Assembly: GCF_964204865.1 (NCBI RefSeq) | Contig: NC_135256.1 | Span: 18,815,703-18,879,702, forward strand | Origin: Styela clava | Taxonomy: Eukaryota > Chordata > Ascidiacea > Stolidobranchia > Styelidae | Direction of reading: 5' to 3' | DNA: 64,000 bases | Part shown: positions 36,418 to 48,500 of the stretch, piece by piece | Numbering within the stretch: position 1 is the first letter of the stretch | Layout of the letters: each line of letters begins with the position of its first letter | Made by a program: the position numbers and the translations under genes | Notes under the pieces: model-generated | Database searches by the model: none | Seen by the model: the letters and a program-made list of their open reading frames with translations, nothing else | Told to the model about the DNA's origin: nothing

Positions 36418-37518
36418 AGTCTGTAAGTAAATTTTACTACTCGATAAAAGCCAAAATAAATTCCAATTGCTACAGTAAAACAGTTCTAACTACAGAACTA
36501 GGCTAATAGTCAGTAGCTTTATATAGAATCTAATGTCTGCCTATCTTCTAGTTCTGATAACCGAAACCTGTTGCTGCCGTGTTGCTATAAATCCAAAGAT
36601 CTGGAAGCTCCGACTGAGCACATCAAAATATATCTGTATATGGACGTACCATATATTATAGTTAATTTTAAGTGGAGAAACAAATACACTAACTTATGTT
36701 CAATAGATTAAATCCCCAGATAAAAAACAATAGCCTACGAACCTTGGCCTTATGTCGATTTCCCCCAAGAGGGATGGAAGACATAAAAAGCTAAAAGCAA
36801 CAATGCATAGTCGCCGATATCGTCGACTTTTCGCTTGTTACGCCGCACAAGTCGATATTTACAAAGTGACGTCATCATCCGGGTCACGAGAGCACAAGAA
36901 GATCGATTCAAAATAGAAAAAATTTCGACCCGAAAGAGATCGAACCGCAGTTTAAATTGATTTGTCCTCATTTCTTATTCGATTTTTATCAAATTGTCTC
37001 TTATTTATTTGGCCACTTTTTATGACTGATTTTATTAAGAATAGAGCTACCGGCGGCGAATTTTGGTTACTTGAAGAACGTTTTACCGCAGAGACTCTCT
37101 GTCGTTTCTCCAATGACACGAAGTATGTCACTCATATTATCTTCACATGTTTGGGTACCAGTAAATTCCATTTCGCGTTCTTTTAAAGAAGATATATAGA
37201 GCCTTAAGTTATTTTAAAGTTTTGAAGTTAAATTACTGTTGTATTTTGCGCATCTCGCGTTTAATGTCGCTTTAATGTCGCTTACGGTACATTCTTTCGT
37301 GACAGATATTACTTGAAATCAAACCAGACACTGCATGTGTGATGGACAAGGAAATACGTTTCCGCCGTGTTTCCCTTATGTCACCTTTCTTGCCACACTC
37401 ATTTTATTACGAATTGCTATATTGAGTAATTTAAAAACTTGCAGCGTGAGCAAGCTTAGTGACCAAATACCAACGTCTAATACCAACCAAGTCCGTCTAA
37501 GTCGGTATTTCGGGACCT

Positions 37519-38155
37519 ACCGTGTTTCCCCGAAAATAAGACCTACCCTGAAAATAAGACCTAGCATGGATTTTAAAAATGATTTTAATATAAGCCCTCC
37601 CCTGAATGTTCAGGTAAATTTTCGTGGTCATTGTGGCATTCTTTTTGTTGTCCCTTTTATATATATGATTGTGTCGAATTTAGTGACTATTTAATATTGA
37701 GTTGTTCGTTTGCTATATTTGCTGCTTCAATGCAGCTACAAGGTGTCGCTGACTGGATGACTCTTTGAGTCTTTCGCGATCCCTCGTCTATTGCAACAAG
37801 CCGATATCCGTCTTCGTAATTTGTTATATGCCTTTTTTTATTTTTTCATATCGTATATTGGTTTTGCATGACGAAAATAAAATCTGAATCCCCTCAAAAT
37901 AAGACCTAGTCGATCGCGCAAATTTTTTTTGACCTAGTCGATAGCAAGAAATCTTTTCCACTCGTTTTAATAGAATAATAATCTATGGTTATTTATAAGT
38001 TAATGAATATCGGTTTTCATATTTTGTATACTGTATTTAAAAATCTCGTAATTCTCTAAATGAAAATAAAAGACATCCCCCAAAAATAAGCCCTAGTGTT
38101 ATTTTTCGAAAGAAAATTTAAATAAGACACTGTCTTATTTTCGGGAAAACACGAT
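37519..38155. mobile_element. TIR DNA element (~640 bp) with CCGTGTTTCCCCGAAAATAAG ends
   Basis: The left end, accgtgtttccccgaaaata, is mirrored at the right end (on the other strand, atcgtgttttcccgaaaata). The inverted repeat is about 24 bases. A TA dinucleotide overlaps both edges and may be the target duplication, but the superfamily is not determined. The right-hand part (from gacctagtcgatagcaag onward) is repeated at 6370-6655 and 7698-7978. No protein is encoded. Confidence 0.7.
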
Positions 38156-38829
38156 AGCTAAAAAATTGGATTGCGCGCTGTTAAGTCGGCTCGGCGTTTC
38201 GTCACCACTGTCACATGGCCGACGCTTGTAAACAGAAGAGTGTTTTTACTAAAATGAGGGCACAAAAGGGTTTGAATCTCGGGATCCCAAATCCAGTTCG
38301 GATAGCTAAAAAAAACTCAAAAACGTTCCTCCATTAGATACAAATATACGCTAAAATTGTTTTGTGAGCCGCACGGAATGTATCAGCATGACAAGGTTTG
38401 GACCACACTGGTCTACCTTATCATGAAACTCCCGACTTCGCTGACCACTAGATCGTTGAAATGCGATCGTGGAACCTCCACATAGTGTAAATAGTTCATT
38501 GGTCCAATTGTTGAAGAGAAAGAAATTTTTTCAAAACAAAAATGCAGCAACAAGGTGAATACTAAAAAGAAAAAACAACAACAATTTAAGAAAACGACTC
38601 ATAGGCCCATTTTATGTCCAATAAATAAGTTTCAGTGTTTATTTTTAATAAAGAAGGTTAATATGATACTTGAAGACGAAAAATAAGCGAACATTTTGAA
38701 GTTTGAGTCGTCTAGTGAACTCGTGATATTTTAATAAACACCGATAAACTATATAAAATTCTGCTCTAAAATTTCTGTGGTGCCCCATTTACTTGGTGCC
38801 CTAAGCACGTGCTTAATAAAAATGTGCAA

Positions 38830-38865
<36 letters not shown>

Positions 38866-39510
38866 AAACAGACCACTAATGATTTATACAAACCAGAGCA
38901 AAATGGAACAATTTTTGAGAGTAGGCCTAACCATCCTAATTAAATGGGCTCCTAAGACAAGATTACTGTGACAACCCGTATTTTTTTTTTTTATCTTTGT
39001 TTGATATTACTGCTAGATTTTGTATTTCGATTTTCGAGACGCCGGGAGCGCTGTGGCACTGCCTATCTGTCTTTTGCTATCTAGTTAAAATAGGCTACCT
39101 TGCAACTGGGTTAATTCAGTGAAGTTTACTGGGTTTTAGGGGATTTCTATGTCTGTTAAATTGTTCCCAGTTTTTAAGTAGGTTACCGAGTGTGTTTATT
39201 TCTGATTTTATGGCTATTAGATTAGGATTTGTTCAGATGTTTTAATGCTAGTCGGTACGATGATCAGTGGATAGCTGGAATGTACCGGATGTTAGAGGCT
39301 GTCATCAGATTTCAGGATTTTTCTGTATATATATATTTATATTGTTTTTCTTGCATTGTATATTTGGTATTTTCATTATGTACTTTCTGTTCTATTGATA
39401 TAATTGGAGTATTTGATTGTATTAAGTTTCAGATTGGTAGTTAACAAATAAGATTAAAATAGAATTGATTGAAGTGAAAGTGAGAAGAAGAGGAGCAGAT
39501 CATATTAGGA
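38156..39510. other. intergenic, no gene seen
   Basis: Contains only a CT microsatellite and a T tract near 38,981. The open frame at 39229-39444 has no similarity that I recognise. Confidence 0.5.
38834..38864. repeat. (TC)n microsatellite
   Basis: About fifteen uninterrupted TC dinucleotides. Confidence 0.95.
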
Positions 39511-41921
39511 CAGTGTTTCCCAACCCGAGTGTTTGAATGAGTCCACAACAAGTCAGAAATTCACTGCGGGCCGCAAACGTTTTTGCGAAACTTTACCATC
39601 AGCCAAGTTACGATTTACGTAAGAATTTACATAAAACATAAATAGCAAGTTTATTCACATAACATTAGTCGATTCAATATTTACTGGATACTGAGTATAG
39701 GGCTGGGCATATATTCAACTATTAGAATAGCAATTTACTATTCGAAAATTTGGTAACAGGTGACGCGCCAGGTCACTTTCGCGTCGCTTATTAATCAAAC
39801 GATTGGATTTCACAACTCACTTGCGGATTTCCGACGAAAACACGAGTCGGCACTAGGGATGGCGGAATCGAATCCGGATTCGATTACAGAATCGATTCTT
39901 CGCGGAGTCGACTAGAATCGATTCCATGCTTTGCAATCGATTCTCGAGGTTAAAACTTGGATTGCAAACAATACGTAACGTTTTGTGGAAATTCCTTCAC
40001 ATATATGTATAAACGGCGTTACTGCAATGTTGAGTTGCTACCACGTCGCAAATTTCACTATATATATACGGTATATATATTTCGCTAGAACGCTTTTACG
40101 TTTATTTATTTCTAAAATCTCTGAGGGATACCTTTTTTTCGCGATTTAGTCTCCTGTGACAGATTGAATACCCATACTACTTAGTTTTGGCCTTCTTGTT
40201 CGTCCATATAATCGAACATCGCTCTCTTGTTTGATTCCATATGGTATTGCTTAGGTGTGTATGTTTTCTCGGAAAGATATGTCGAGAAATCGAGAATCGA
40301 AATCGTAAATTTAGGAATCGGATAAGAATCGAATACTTGAAAGTAATCATACTTAGCATCATTAGTCGGCACACGCGTGGATAGATACCTAATTGGTGTT
40401 TCTCGCGCGCTTGAACAACTAGGAATAATGTTTTTTTTCTAGTAGGTATCAATGGTGGCAACCCAAATTTTCTTAATTGAAAAGCGGCAATACTGAAAAT
40501 GAAATGAAGAACACCATAAGTTTTGTTTTATGATGGTCCACGACAGATTAAAAACGCTTTTTTATACATTGCAAATCGCAAAATTTCGGGGGTTACTGTA
40601 GGAAGAGCTTTTTCCCTCAAGATTATTTGCTTTACTGTCTCCACACTGGTTCGTACAGAACTGGAGGTAGGGTTTTGGTTTTTATCAATTCTAAAAAAAC
40701 AACGTGTTTTAAAACGAGGGCTTGTTTTAAATCAATTATTTTTGTATTTTTTATTGAAATACCCCTTGCATCGCCGCGAAACTACGACAAAACGTTGCAT
40801 TCTGGCAGCTGCACACGCAGCCAGAATTATAATTTCAAAAATGTAAGTAAAATATTTTATTTTAACTTTTACTTCTATTGCGTACAATCATCGCCACGTT
40901 TGTATCTCCACCTATAAGATTTTCATAAGATTTTACCCGGAATGTTTAGCCGAGATATCAGAGAGATGTTTTGAGTAAGAAAAATTGACATATATATTGA
41001 CATTTTCCCATAAAATGAAGGCATTATTATGGTTAATACTGTTCGGTTAATTTATACTTTGTTTTTAAGGTTGAAGTGATAGAGTTTTTCAAAGTTATAC
41101 AAACAAATTTATTCGATCGCATTATAATTTTCGCAAGGTGGTTTCATCGCAGCAGGGTCGTTCACGTAATGGCTTATCGGTTGCGTCTTACTACGCCAAC
41201 CACTGAACTACAGCTTGAGATATTTGTGGCGTTTTGAAAGATTTATTGCAAAAAAGAAGCGCTTGGCAAGTTTTTACATCCATTTTTCTTCAACCTATTT
41301 AATACAAAAAAAAATCAAATAGTACAGCCATTTTGAACGAAACAGGCAAAAAAAACTTGATTTAAAACAATTGTTTTAAAACATTTCTTTTTGAACAAAT
41401 CCCTAATTGGGGGGCAGTAAGTGTTGTACAAACAGCTCAGATTTGTCGAATTTAAACGCTTTTTTATACATTGCAAATCGCAAAAATTTGGGTGCTTGCA
41501 AGATCGCAAAAAATATGTATCAAAACTAAATATAATCGGGCAATATATTCTCATATTATTATGTTCGCAGATAGCCGTGGCATTTTAAAGAAGTAATGCT
41601 CTCATCTTGTCATAAGTCGACGCGACCGCGAGTGACCAGGAACACAATTAAATTAAAAGAGAAAGAAATTTTAAATTCTCGTCGTTGTAATGGATTGAAT
41701 ATTGTGTGACAGAAAAGGCGATTTATACACTAAAAAGTCGACTCTTTTAACAAACGCGCAATTGCGACGAATTTCCGACTTTGAAAATCGTTAAAATTCT
41801 GTTGTGTTTGGTTTTATTACTTTTTCACACGGAGTACATTTGCAATAAACGCACGTTGAGTCCGCAAAGGTTTTCGCCGGTGAGAAAATAGTCCGCGACC
41901 AAAAAAGGTTGGGAAACGCTG
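39511..41921. mobile_element. hAT-type DNA transposon, 2.4 kb, with perfect target duplication
   Basis: The left end is CAGTGTTTCCCAACC. The right end, on the other strand, is CAGCGTTTCCCAACC. The flanking octamer TATTAGGA is identical on both sides (39503-39510 and 41922-41929), which defines the insertion exactly. Inside, a ~30-base word beginning aacgcttttttatacattgc occurs twice in direct orientation, about 905 bases apart (40551 and 41456). There is also a tRNA-like segment near 41160-41215. The longest frame (107 codons at 40523) shows no transposase motif, so the element looks composite and non-autonomous. Confidence 0.88.
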
Positions 41922-41929
41922 TATTAGGA

Positions 41930-44900
41930 GATACTTGGAAATATATATTTAACGGTATAGACTGGGGAGGAGGCTCCAATACCACCAATCGTTGATGTAA
42001 TCAGTGTGAATCGTTATGAAATTTCTAACGATACTTTTATTGCAATGACAATTCCTTCATGCTGCTTAAAGTAAGGCCCGGGTTGGATTCTGCACGGAGG
42101 AAATGTAATTGTGTTCTTCAAGATGAATAGCATGCAGTTGATAACCAGATGATTCACATAAAGAACCAATGTTTATTCGAATAAGCAATGTAAAGGATGG
42201 AAAATTACGGATCTTGAAATGGCGGGGAAAGGTACTATGCGCTTAAATTAGGATTTTTTGTAAAAAAACCATGTCCGCAATGCAAAAATGTAAGATTTGG
42301 GAAAAACACTCCACGACGTTTTAAGCACTGTAGATTGCGCTCACCACGTTGGCGGTGACGGGCTGTTATTTTTGGCGGGGCTTTCTACAAGAGATTTATA
42401 AATTTTATGTCTGCGAAATAACTGTGGCACACAGCCTTTATTTTAATATTGTTTGATTACTTCATCATCATAACCTAAAAAAGGTTAAACTCGCCATTCC
42501 AAAAGAGTCACATCACCATCAAACGTCCGAATTTCGAACGACCAACATGGTCACTGCACGTGAGTTTGGAGGGAAATATCCTGCACCGCACCGTAATACA
42601 ATTCCATTTCGGTTCCAAAAGTATAAATACTGGATATATAAAATCTAACCCACCTGGTGTTTTATTTGGGGTTCATACGTACTTGCTAACAGCAATTTCA
42701 TGAGGGACCCCGTGCTCGATATCTGGTTGGTGGATATGGACTGGCTCGTTGCATCATCCAACCTCTCATTCAAAGGAACATAACTCGTGTCAATAATAAA
42801 ACTACTTCGTTTATTTCTTAATTGTAGAGCTGGTATTGGCTACAACGTAAATATACATTCTAGCAAGCTAGATATTATTGTTTGTGATACCAATTCGATA
42901 GAAATACAGTGACACATTTCGTTAACTAACAACTTAATGTTATTTTTTTCGAATGAATTCCCATCAAACGAGGGCCGGCCGTTAGAAATAACATACGTAA
43001 TAGATCAAGAGAATTGCAGTTCATGCGGAAATGAATACCATGATAATCAGTATTACTACACACCAGGATGTTCATGTTTTAATCTATGGACGTAAAGAAA
43101 TAAACATCAAATTTTAACGGGCTAGAACAGCGTTTCCCAAACTTTTTCGGCCATGGAACACTCACACTTTTTATCTCGCCTCTCGGAATACCAAAACATA
43201 AAAGGGTGAAAATAAAAGGGATAAAGAAAAACGGTGTAATAAAACAGTTCCCAATGGATTTGCAGTGGGGAGTTACCAAATGCGCCGCGAAAACTAACAG
43301 AATTGTGTTAAAACACACCTAATATACATTTCTATGTCTATTACTTCCCATTACGTAGTGTTTGCCTCTAATGTTACGTCTAATGGAGATAGAAGCCCTT
43401 ACTACAATTTCGCGAACTGCAGACCTGCAGAGTTTTTTTATCTGCTGAATCGAGTTTAGCAAGCATGAGCAAATTTTTCAGCATTTCAAAGTAAAACCAG
43501 GCAGAGATGAAGGAAGAAGAGTTGACTTTTGCCTATATACTATTTAGAACCTACTTGTTTGCCTATAGCAAAACCAAAAGGATTGCTGTAAACTTGCTTA
43601 AATTCATTGCTTGCATGAAACATAGTTGAATTCAAAATATAATTATAAACTAGTGCTATTCACGACTCCTTTTCATTAATCCTCCCCTGGTCTTTAACGA
43701 CCACGCATAACTACAGTAGGCTCGAATTTAATAGTCTCCATTCCACCTCACCTGGCATAATTCAAAACGGTGTATACTCAGCTTCACGTTTGCCGCATCC
43801 TGCTAAGCGTTTGGAACAGGAGCGTTGCAATTTAAGGGTAGGGATCTCCCTTTTGAAATGTAAAAAAAAAGCATTTTTCCGTGTCATACACGTATGATAT
43901 ATATCAAATTTCCGTAGCTTGAAACGGTATTTAGAGCCACAAGACTCTTGAAAACTCACGTTTTCAGGCTGGACCCGCCTGCTGTTGCGGTCTATCTTGA
44001 CAATTAGAAATTTCTGAACCCTCCCATTGGAAAAATCCTGGCTACGCCCATGGGTTGGGATACGACCTATGATTACTCTGCGCGGGTTTGCAGATTTGAA
44101 TCACGCGGGGATAATTATGTACAAGACGATTGCTGGACTCCTCGCTATCCATCGTGGGGTGGATTACAAATCCTACTAACGGATTCTTTCGCAATCGATT
44201 GATATGACAATATTTAGTAAATTATTTGGGTAAGGTATTCTATTTGGGATATCACTGCAAATATTTACCCAAGCTATCTCCCAAGCGTATATGCTTCAAT
44301 ATCAAAAACTCTAAATGAACTGGTGATCAAATTTATTCACAGAAAATACCTAAAATACAAAGACGAAATATAAGAAATAAATTAAAGTTAACACTAAATA
44401 ATATCCACTGTAAGATGTCGAAAATGTGAAGAAATAAAAAAAAAATATCAAAATACTCAAACAACAATGTACAGGCAAATAAATGACGAGGTTGAGATAC
44501 TCACTGAAGTTGTGCGCAAATAACATATGACAGTCGGGAAATCCGAAATAAATCGCAAATCGAAATGTACCAATTATCTGTTTCTTCAATGATTGTGATT
44601 TATTCCAAAGATATTAAATCAAAATCGCCAAAAAACTACTTTGAGTAGGTAAAACAACCAAAACACGCAAATCTTCAATTTTGTTTTAAATATTCTGATA
44701 GGTGACAAGTGGATAATTTCATTATTGACATCGACATGCGTTAGATCATTTTTTACAGGCAAAAGTATTCCGTTTGGGCGTACAAAAAAAGTCAGTCCAT
44801 ACCTTTATTAGCGTCAATTTAAAAAGTTGTAGTAGATGAAACATTGCACATCGTCTAACTAGTTTTGGACCAATTAAATTTATCTCGTTATTGAAGCAAT

Positions 44901-45566
44901 TTTTTACAGTGGCAGTGCGGTGAAGTCAGCGCGAAAATGCAATATATAGGTGGAAAATAAACATAAAATTCAGGCAAGACCCAAGCTTGGACATTTTAAT
45001 GAGTATTATCAATTACTTTTCATGAAGGACGAAAATAGTCATTATGCGGTCAAAGGGCAATTCGTGGGCAAGTTAAAAAATAAGACGAAAAAATACGTTA
45101 GAAAATAAGGCTGTTCGTACAAAAACATTCAGAAAAAATTGAAAACAGAATAGTGCAATGATTAGGAAAAGGTGCAACGTTACAACAAACATAGTTAAGG
45201 TAAAGAATATGGGTAAGCTATGACGTTTACTAAGACGTGTAACAATAGCAAAATTCGAAATAGAAAGTCAGTCGTCAACGATGTTTCTAACGCCTCATTG
45301 TATTATTTTTTTGTGTCCACTTATTATCTGCAAAGAAAAGGAGATCATGGTGTTGACAATGATCACAAATAATCCATGATTTCCATTCATCCAAAATATA
45401 CCATTAAAAAATAGTGTAGCAACAAACTATGAAGAAATAGTTCATGTCTTATATATATATATAGAGCGGATTCTGATTGGAGGGCAAGGCATTTTTCTAC
45501 CCTTAGCCATCCTAATCAATGCTCACCAGTCCTGCTGATCGTATATTTTCTTCAAGTATGAGCTAA
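41930..45566. other. intergenic downstream of the GPCR, no gene seen
   Basis: Contains a hAT-like left end at 43128 (cagcgtttcccaaac) without a recognised right partner, and SINE fragments at 43740-43800 and 44040-44165. The GPCR 3' UTR should occupy the right edge. Confidence 0.45.
44040..44165 (+). mobile_element. SINE fragment
   Basis: Resembles the minus-strand SINE at 35905-36050: ttactctgcgcgggtttgc, then the degraded B box gatttgaatc, then gattgctggactcctcgc. A related head-like fragment lies at 43740-43800. Confidence 0.6.
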
Positions 45567-48500
45567 TTAGAAAGCACTACTGGAACTCGAGGAAGTACCT
45601 TTCTTTGTGCTATGATTTGATGAGAAAATTGACATTTTTCGAGTTCCCGGCAAGTTGCAGCATCCGCAAGTTTCATCATCTCTTCTACGTCCTGCGCGAT
45701 TCCGTTTTGTGCACGGAGAACAGAATAGACGTTTAATGGCGTCCCTCATCTCACGAAATCGCCAAAAATAAACCCATGGGTTTATTAATGAATTCAGAAG
45801 AGATAGCGTCAAAAGATATTTAGCTGCTTTAACATACCGCTTGTCTGTTTCCGTTACTGATACAAGAAACAGAATTCCAAGAGGTACCGTGCTGATGACG
45901 AAAAGCGCCAAGATTATAACAAGCGTGCGTAACAAACGCATATCTCTTCTCTGGCTGCGTTTACGCTGAGCATTATTTGAAGACGCGCTTTTGTTCTTCG
46001 ATGACTTTTTTGTCGTGAGCTCCTTGGAGGTTATTTCGTCACAAGATGGATCTTGGACATTTCCACCATTTTGTTGAGATTTGAAAGTATTTTTCCCATT
46101 CAATAATCCTCTTCGCCAAAACTTTTTCGAGTTCCCTTGGACGATGGAATGCCCGTTTGTTGTTCTTTCGTTGTTAAGTGCGTGGTCGAAATCTTGCGAT
46201 AAGAATGCCTCTGTTTTGCTTCCGCTACTTTCTTCCTTCGAGTAGTGAGCATGACTGTCCTCAGTTCCTGTAAAATTAACGAGGAAAATGATATTGGTAG
46301 GTGATTATAACATTGACTCAGCTGCTAGTGCTAAATTTAACTTCTATAAAAGCCATAAAGTATTACTAGGTGCTGTTCATTTAAATAGACAAGGAAATTG
46401 ATTTTCGGGATTTTATATCATCTGAATTTGATGAGCGTTTTGGGTGAACTCAAGAGCCCATTATGATATATTGACAAACACAATGAATATCTATATTTAA
46501 GAATAAATCTATCATGTGAAATCTAATCATGGAGACGGAAAGGGTATTAGTAATGAAATAGTTATAATTGGCACCTGTTCGGGCTATTTATATTTCAAGC
46601 CATTCCGAGTTGTACTAGATCAAGTAAATAAATGGAAGTAAATAAATTATAATCCAATAAAGAATTCTACAAACTGCTTTGCAATTTGATAAAAAAGCAC
46701 CGGTAAATAGGGACAAATTGACCAAAAATCTCCAGAATTCTAGAGTATAGTAAACGAATCCTACCTCTTTTAGTTAACCATCCATTATCGGTGTATGATC
46801 CTGACACCACGATGTGCCCATTTTTACTTTTCGTTGACGGGTAAAGATTTTTCGATGATTTTCGAACAAAAATAAAAATTTTGATGTAGAGAATAACAGG
46901 AATAAATGGAAGCAACAGCAGAACTAGACTCATAAACAACATATTTGCCTTTGTGAATGGAGGGTTAACCTGAAAAGAAACGAAAAAATTATATTAGGGA
47001 TAAAAAAGGTTCTACTCAACTTCATTGAGTGACTTTTACGTTTCATATATTTTTTTATAAATGATATTGTGCTGTTGAAAAGTGCTTTGTCATATGATAA
47101 TGATTGCACAATTTCGAATTACCAGGGGATGTATCAAAATTTATTTTCGCATAAGACAATTTTTTTTCATTCGGGAATACCTGATCAGTACGAAGTTCAG
47201 ACACCTGAAGTTTTTCACCTGATGACTAACCAAGGGAATGTACCAGTCATTCTTTTTGTTACATCATAATTTACATGTGATCATATTGTGTCGTCACAAA
47301 GTCGCGTGATAAAACTTCAAGGACGTCGTTAAACTTAAATCCCCCATGTATATTTCCAACGGGGAAAAACTTAGAGTGACACTGTTTTACTATAGAAGGG
47401 AACTATGTACACCTAAATAAAAATTAGAGACATTCGTCAAATTGTGTTCACTGCCATGAAATGTTATTTCAAAAGTCTCATGGTAGATTTCAACTAAACA
47501 TGATTAAGAATGTGTCATACAGACAACAAACATTACTCAGTTTTTTCTCCCTATTGAAAATTTGAACTGCCACACGATCAAGCACGTGGCTGCGATCGAG
47601 ATAACATTTATACGCTTAATTCTGTAGGCCCTATGTTAAACTTTGTACGATTTTTAAAACGAAATCGATCAATTATGTCATGCTATTGACTAACCAGCAA
47701 AGGGTTTTTGTTTGTGCGTTTAACAGCGACCTCAGTAAATGAGCATTAACAAAACTCTCGAAAGAAGAAAAAGCTCGAACCAGCTATATTTGTATATACC
47801 ACAATCTAAAAAGTATATAATTTGAAAGCAAACCACCGATTTTGTGAAATTACTGCAGTTAGACAAAACAACAATATACAAACTGCGGGGAAAACCATTC
47901 GTAAATTTAATTGCAAAAAAACAAGTCTGTCAGAGTGATTCAATTAAACATTTTAGAAAAGCATAGCAAACAAGATCAGTGAGTCAAAATTGAGACAAGA
48001 CCTACAAATTTGATTAAAAGGCAGTATCTAACAAAATCACTTTAAACCAACAATTAAACACATTATTTTCAGATTTTGAAATCCATGGGGATTTTTTTGG
48101 AATGAAAAGCAACTGCTTGGCGATAGTCCTATTAGGACCAGATCTTGTCAATGCCAAAACTTGTATTTGTCTCACATGCTGTTTAAAATTGAAATATCTA
48201 AAGCCACTTGTTCGAATAGCATTGGTAAACTTATCATTAGGATTATTTTGCTTATATTGTATCAGATTTATTATGGGAATGAATGCTATGTATATTAGAT
48301 TCAAGTTAGAAAAAATTAAGCCTATATTAGGATACATTTAAAATAATAGTATAAATTGGCTCCTGAAAGGAAAAGTTAATTTTAGCTATGACTGTTCAAA
48401 TAAAATAAAAACTTTGAAAACCGAAACGGGTTTACATTTACAAATTATCTAATACAATATATCACAACCACCGTGTCGGAGTCACTCCGGTCCACGAAAG

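Larger units (their letters stand above)
34601..37518. other. upstream of VAMP, no gene seen
   Basis: Apart from the SINE at 35905-36050 and the GGTACC patch at 36381-36417 I see no feature with coding support. A less AT-rich stretch at about 36,740-37,180 contains a perfect TGACGTCA at 36867-36874 and could be a distal promoter, but no splice or transcript evidence links it to VAMP. Confidence 0.4.

Noticed and set aside
41130..41222. tRNA-like segment with an A-box match (tagttcagtgg on the minus strand), considered as a tRNA gene
   Set aside because: No proper B box and no closed acceptor stem. Better read as an old tRNA-derived insert inside the hAT element.
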